Below are positions 61,949 through 64,000 of a stretch of 64,000 nucleotides of DNA, in pieces. The stretch comes from Nitrospirota bacterium (GTDB lineage: Bacteria > Nitrospirota > Nitrospiria > Nitrospirales > Nitrospiraceae). The stretch is from contig JACRLR010000007.1 in NCBI GenBank assembly GCA_016219645.1, positions 1 to 64,000 of the forward strand, written 5' to 3'. The notes beneath the pieces are model-generated. The model saw only the letters and a list, made by a program, of their open reading frames with translations, searched no databases and was not told where the DNA came from. Made by a program: the position numbers and the translations under genes. Positions within the stretch are counted from its first letter, which is position 1. Each line of letters starts with the position of its first letter.

Positions 61949-62944
61949 CTAGCGCATCACTGATGCCCGCGGCGACACAAACAATCTCCAGTACAATAAA
62001 ACTTGTCTGAACAATCCCTGCCGCCGTAACCTCAGTTGAAAGACGGTCCACAATCGCCGAAATCGGCCTTCATGTGCACAAGCGGCAAACCTTTTCAGCA
62101 GCCATAACGCTTCAGCCGAGCAGGGAACGTCGAGCGAGGCGACTCGCTCGCCCAGCAAAGCCGCATGCCGAATCGAGCCAAACACGTAATACCCGCTTCG
62201 ACCCAAGCGACGCCCCGAAGCGTCAGACAGCGGATTCACCATAGTGAAAAATCCCTCCGCCCCGATCTGGTTCGCACCGTGCTGGCGATACCGGACCAAC
62301 GCGAGAGGCAGATACTCGATGCGGCCACAGGCGGCCGCGCAAAGTGCAAGCCACCAATCATGCATGATAACGTCAGCAGGCAGAGGGGTAGCCAACTCCA
62401 GCAGGGGACGATTGATTACCATGGCACAACCAGTCACAAAGTTCTGAGTCAGCAACACACGAAGTGGATCACGAGACTCATGAGTCAAACCCTGGTAGCC
62501 CATGAAAGAAGGGTGGATCCCTTCGAGTTGTTCACTCACCACCTCCAAATCTGAGTAGACGAGAATGGGAGTCTTCTGCCCATGCTGTGATTCCATCTCC
62601 TTCAGGTACGTCAACTGGTCTGCAATTTTGTTGGATACCCACACATCATCCTGATCTGAAAAGAAAATATACTCAGCCTCCTCTGCATGAGCAATACGCA
62701 TCAACTCGCCGAAGTTCCCGACGACCCCCAAATTCCCATGCCCGTCACCGACGCAACGGATACGCTCATCACGTCCGGAAACGTCTGCGATCACTTCCAG
62801 TGTCCCATCCTGAGAACCATCATCTCTTATAAGAAGCTTCCAATTTGAGACGGTCTGACCTTGAATGCTTCGAATCTGCTCTCCGACAAACTGGCCCCCG
62901 TTGTAAGTTCCTAAAAGAATGACAATGCTTTCAGCACCCAACAA
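61949..62944 (-). CDS. GT2 glycosyltransferase (RfbF-like)
   Basis: 331 residues. IVILLGTYNGGQFVGEQIRSIQGQT, RDDGSQDGT, and IFFSDQDDVWVSNKI (DXD region) are typical of the rhamnosyltransferase RfbF group; MHDWWLALCAAACGRIEYLPLALVRYRQHGANQIG is the C-terminal signature. The start is a TTG with AGGAGG 9 bp upstream. It acts on lipid-linked oligosaccharide in the cytosol. Confidence 0.92.
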   Translation of the reverse strand: MLGAESIVILLGTYNGGQFVGEQIRSIQGQTVSNWKLLIRDDGSQDGTLEVIADVSGRDERIRCVGDGHGNLGVVGNFGELMRIAHAEEAEYIFFSDQDDVWVSNKIADQLTYLKEMESQHGQKTPILVYSDLEVVSEQLEGIHPSFMGYQGLTHESRDPLRVLLTQNFVTGCAMVINRPLLELATPLPADVIMHDWWLALCAAACGRIEYLPLALVRYRQHGANQIGAEGFFTMVNPLSDASGRRLGRSGYYVFGSIRHAALLGERVASLDVPCSAEALWLLKRFAACAHEGRFRRLWTVFQLRLRRQGLFRQVLLYWRLFVSPRASVMR

Positions 62945-63119
62945 TCGTGTTAGCCTCCTATGGAATTTTTGGCAGAGAAATGACTTAGGCTACTTCAAGC
63001 TGGCCGACTTTCCTGAACAAGCCTTGGCTCAAATCTCTGAGTTATCTGCTTGTGGGGTTAAAACCCTCATCCATCGACTTGCTGTAATAATCCCCTGAAA
63101 TCACGGCACTGGATTGATT

Positions 63120-63872
63120 TCAGAGGCGCACTCCATACCTTAAATAGCGATACATTTTCGATATTGGTCGGTATAAATTTCCAAGCAGCGCATAGGGGGT
63201 GCCCAATGATAAGCGTAATAAGTCAGGCTTTATCTTCTCAAATTCAGCATCTCCACACGACGATCCGCCCTTGTCGTTGAATACCGACACCACTTCTGCC
63301 ACGTGGATGAAGGGAATCCCGAGGCCAACTAATTTGATGTTATACGCGTAATCTGCCAACCATTTATATTCCAAACTGTAGGTATATTTTTTGTACACCG
63401 ATCTGGGATAAAAGGTCGACTGGTGGCAGAAATTCATCCGTGCCAACCTGCGTTTAGAAAACTTACCGCCGTAGATCTTGCCACTGGAACGGAGGACTAC
63501 ATTTCCGTAATAGACGGAATCTGGATCGGACATTTTTTCCGCGACATTGCTGAGCGTATCCAAGAGCACATCGTCACAACCAAGAAAAATCAGCCAGTCG
63601 CCAGTCGCGAGCGAGCACACCTTGTTCATCGCGTCATAAATCCCCTTATCCGGCTCGCAGACCAGGGTAGAGATGCGTTTAGCATATTCATTCAGGACGT
63701 GTTGAGTGCCATCATCGGAAGCACCATCTACAACAACCAGCTCGATATTCTCATAGGTCTGCTTTGCAATGCTGTCCAAAGCACTTCTGATATGCTCGAT
63801 CCCGTTATAGACGACGATACCCACGGATATTTTTGGGGAAGAGCTATGCACCTCACTTAACAAGTTATGCAT
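63120..63872 (-). CDS. GT2 glycosyltransferase (WcaA/colanic-acid type)
   Basis: 250 residues from ATG 63872; the frame opens 18 codons earlier. ISVGIVVYNGIEHIRSALDSIAKQTYENIELVVVDGASDDGT, CEPDKGIYDAMNKVCSLATGDWLIFLGCDDVL and HQSTFYPRSVYKKY match glycosyltransferases that use the SPDxGIYDAMNKG motif. Third of three glycosyltransferases on the minus strand; acceptor and donor are unknown. Confidence 0.9.
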   Translation of the reverse strand: MHNLLSEVHSSSPKISVGIVVYNGIEHIRSALDSIAKQTYENIELVVVDGASDDGTQHVLNEYAKRISTLVCEPDKGIYDAMNKVCSLATGDWLIFLGCDDVLLDTLSNVAEKMSDPDSVYYGNVVLRSSGKIYGGKFSKRRLARMNFCHQSTFYPRSVYKKYTYSLEYKWLADYAYNIKLVGLGIPFIHVAEVVSVFNDKGGSSCGDAEFEKIKPDLLRLSLGTPYALLGNLYRPISKMYRYLRYGVRL

Positions 63873-64000
63873 CGCCAAAGCCTGCTTACACCCGAATATG
63901 CCAGCGACAGTCATACAACGGCTCATGCTTCATTGCGATATCAGTAGCATATAGGCCATCGCCGCCAGTCTTAATTCACTGCTCAGGGTCTCCGATAGAA
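63873..64000. other. Right edge, no gene supported
   Basis: On the minus strand a short stretch ending in TGA near 63977 could be the 3' end of an upstream gene, but too little is visible to say. Confidence 0.2.

Overview
The window looks like a chromosome segment of a Nitrospirota bacterium, most likely Nitrospira-like (inference). Supporting points are the mid-50s G+C impression, the XrtA/PEP-CTERM-type exopolysaccharide genes, the order glmU-glmS / gatC-panD-gatA-DUF948-YtxH-gatB-eno-ftsB-era, and the abundance of short intergenic repeats. I see no rRNA, tRNA, CRISPR array, phage or transposase gene.

Layout. (1) 1-9.7 kb: an exopolysaccharide operon on the minus strand (two outer-membrane export proteins, a small secreted protein, a chain-length/tyrosine-kinase fusion, a sugar transferase, an XrtA-type deacetylase, a NusG-like antiterminator and a carbamoyltransferase cut by the window edge), followed by a PilZ-like gene and a LuxR-type regulator. 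(2) 9.9-27.4 kb: housekeeping genes, mostly minus strand: glgA, DUF971, recO, mgtE, era, ftsB, eno, gatB, YtxH, DUF948, gatA, panD, gatC, glmS, glmU, DUF502. (3) 27.5-32.8 kb, plus strand: tmk-holB-metG and two exported proteins, one of them a methyltransferase fold with a signal peptide. (4) 32.9-39.3 kb: a probable metal-handling island (CDF exporter, CobW-type GTPase, TonB-like protein, TonB-dependent receptor, His-rich exported protein). (5) 39.5-52.5 kb: aroG, tatD, NYN RNase, amidase, truA, PsiF-like protein, ispF, ispD, htrA, FbaB-type aldolase, fbp, DUF3108 and phosphomannomutase. (6) 52.6-64 kb: a second surface-polysaccharide region on the minus strand (manC, kdsC, rfbA, a four-helix-bundle gene, rfbD, rfbB, a PIN/Phd toxin-antitoxin pair, a full-length sugar-phosphate transferase and three GT2 glycosyltransferases).

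The most unusual signal is not a conventional gene. Between 13 and 58 kb many gene junctions carry short degenerate tandem repeats with a fixed period (6, 7 or 9 bp). They are often arranged as two facing arms, so that the transcript would fold into one long imperfect hairpin. The period is kept but the conserved core differs from locus to locus (for example AGTRGNN, CGTNANN, TTTGGTTYN, CGAGANNNG). The arrays touch or enter coding sequence. They insert about 25 residues in frame into RfbB, supply stop codons for rfbB, rfbD and manC, encode terminal tails of GlmU, IspD, ManC, KdsC and RfbA, and fill the linker of MetG. Between rfbD and rfbA the two facing heptamer arms enclose a four-helix-bundle gene of the family known from 23S rRNA intervening sequences. 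I propose this as a candidate cargo-bearing form of an otherwise non-coding hairpin element. A separate family of about 105-170 bp palindromic elements occurs five times; in one copy the centre is replaced by a hexamer hairpin.
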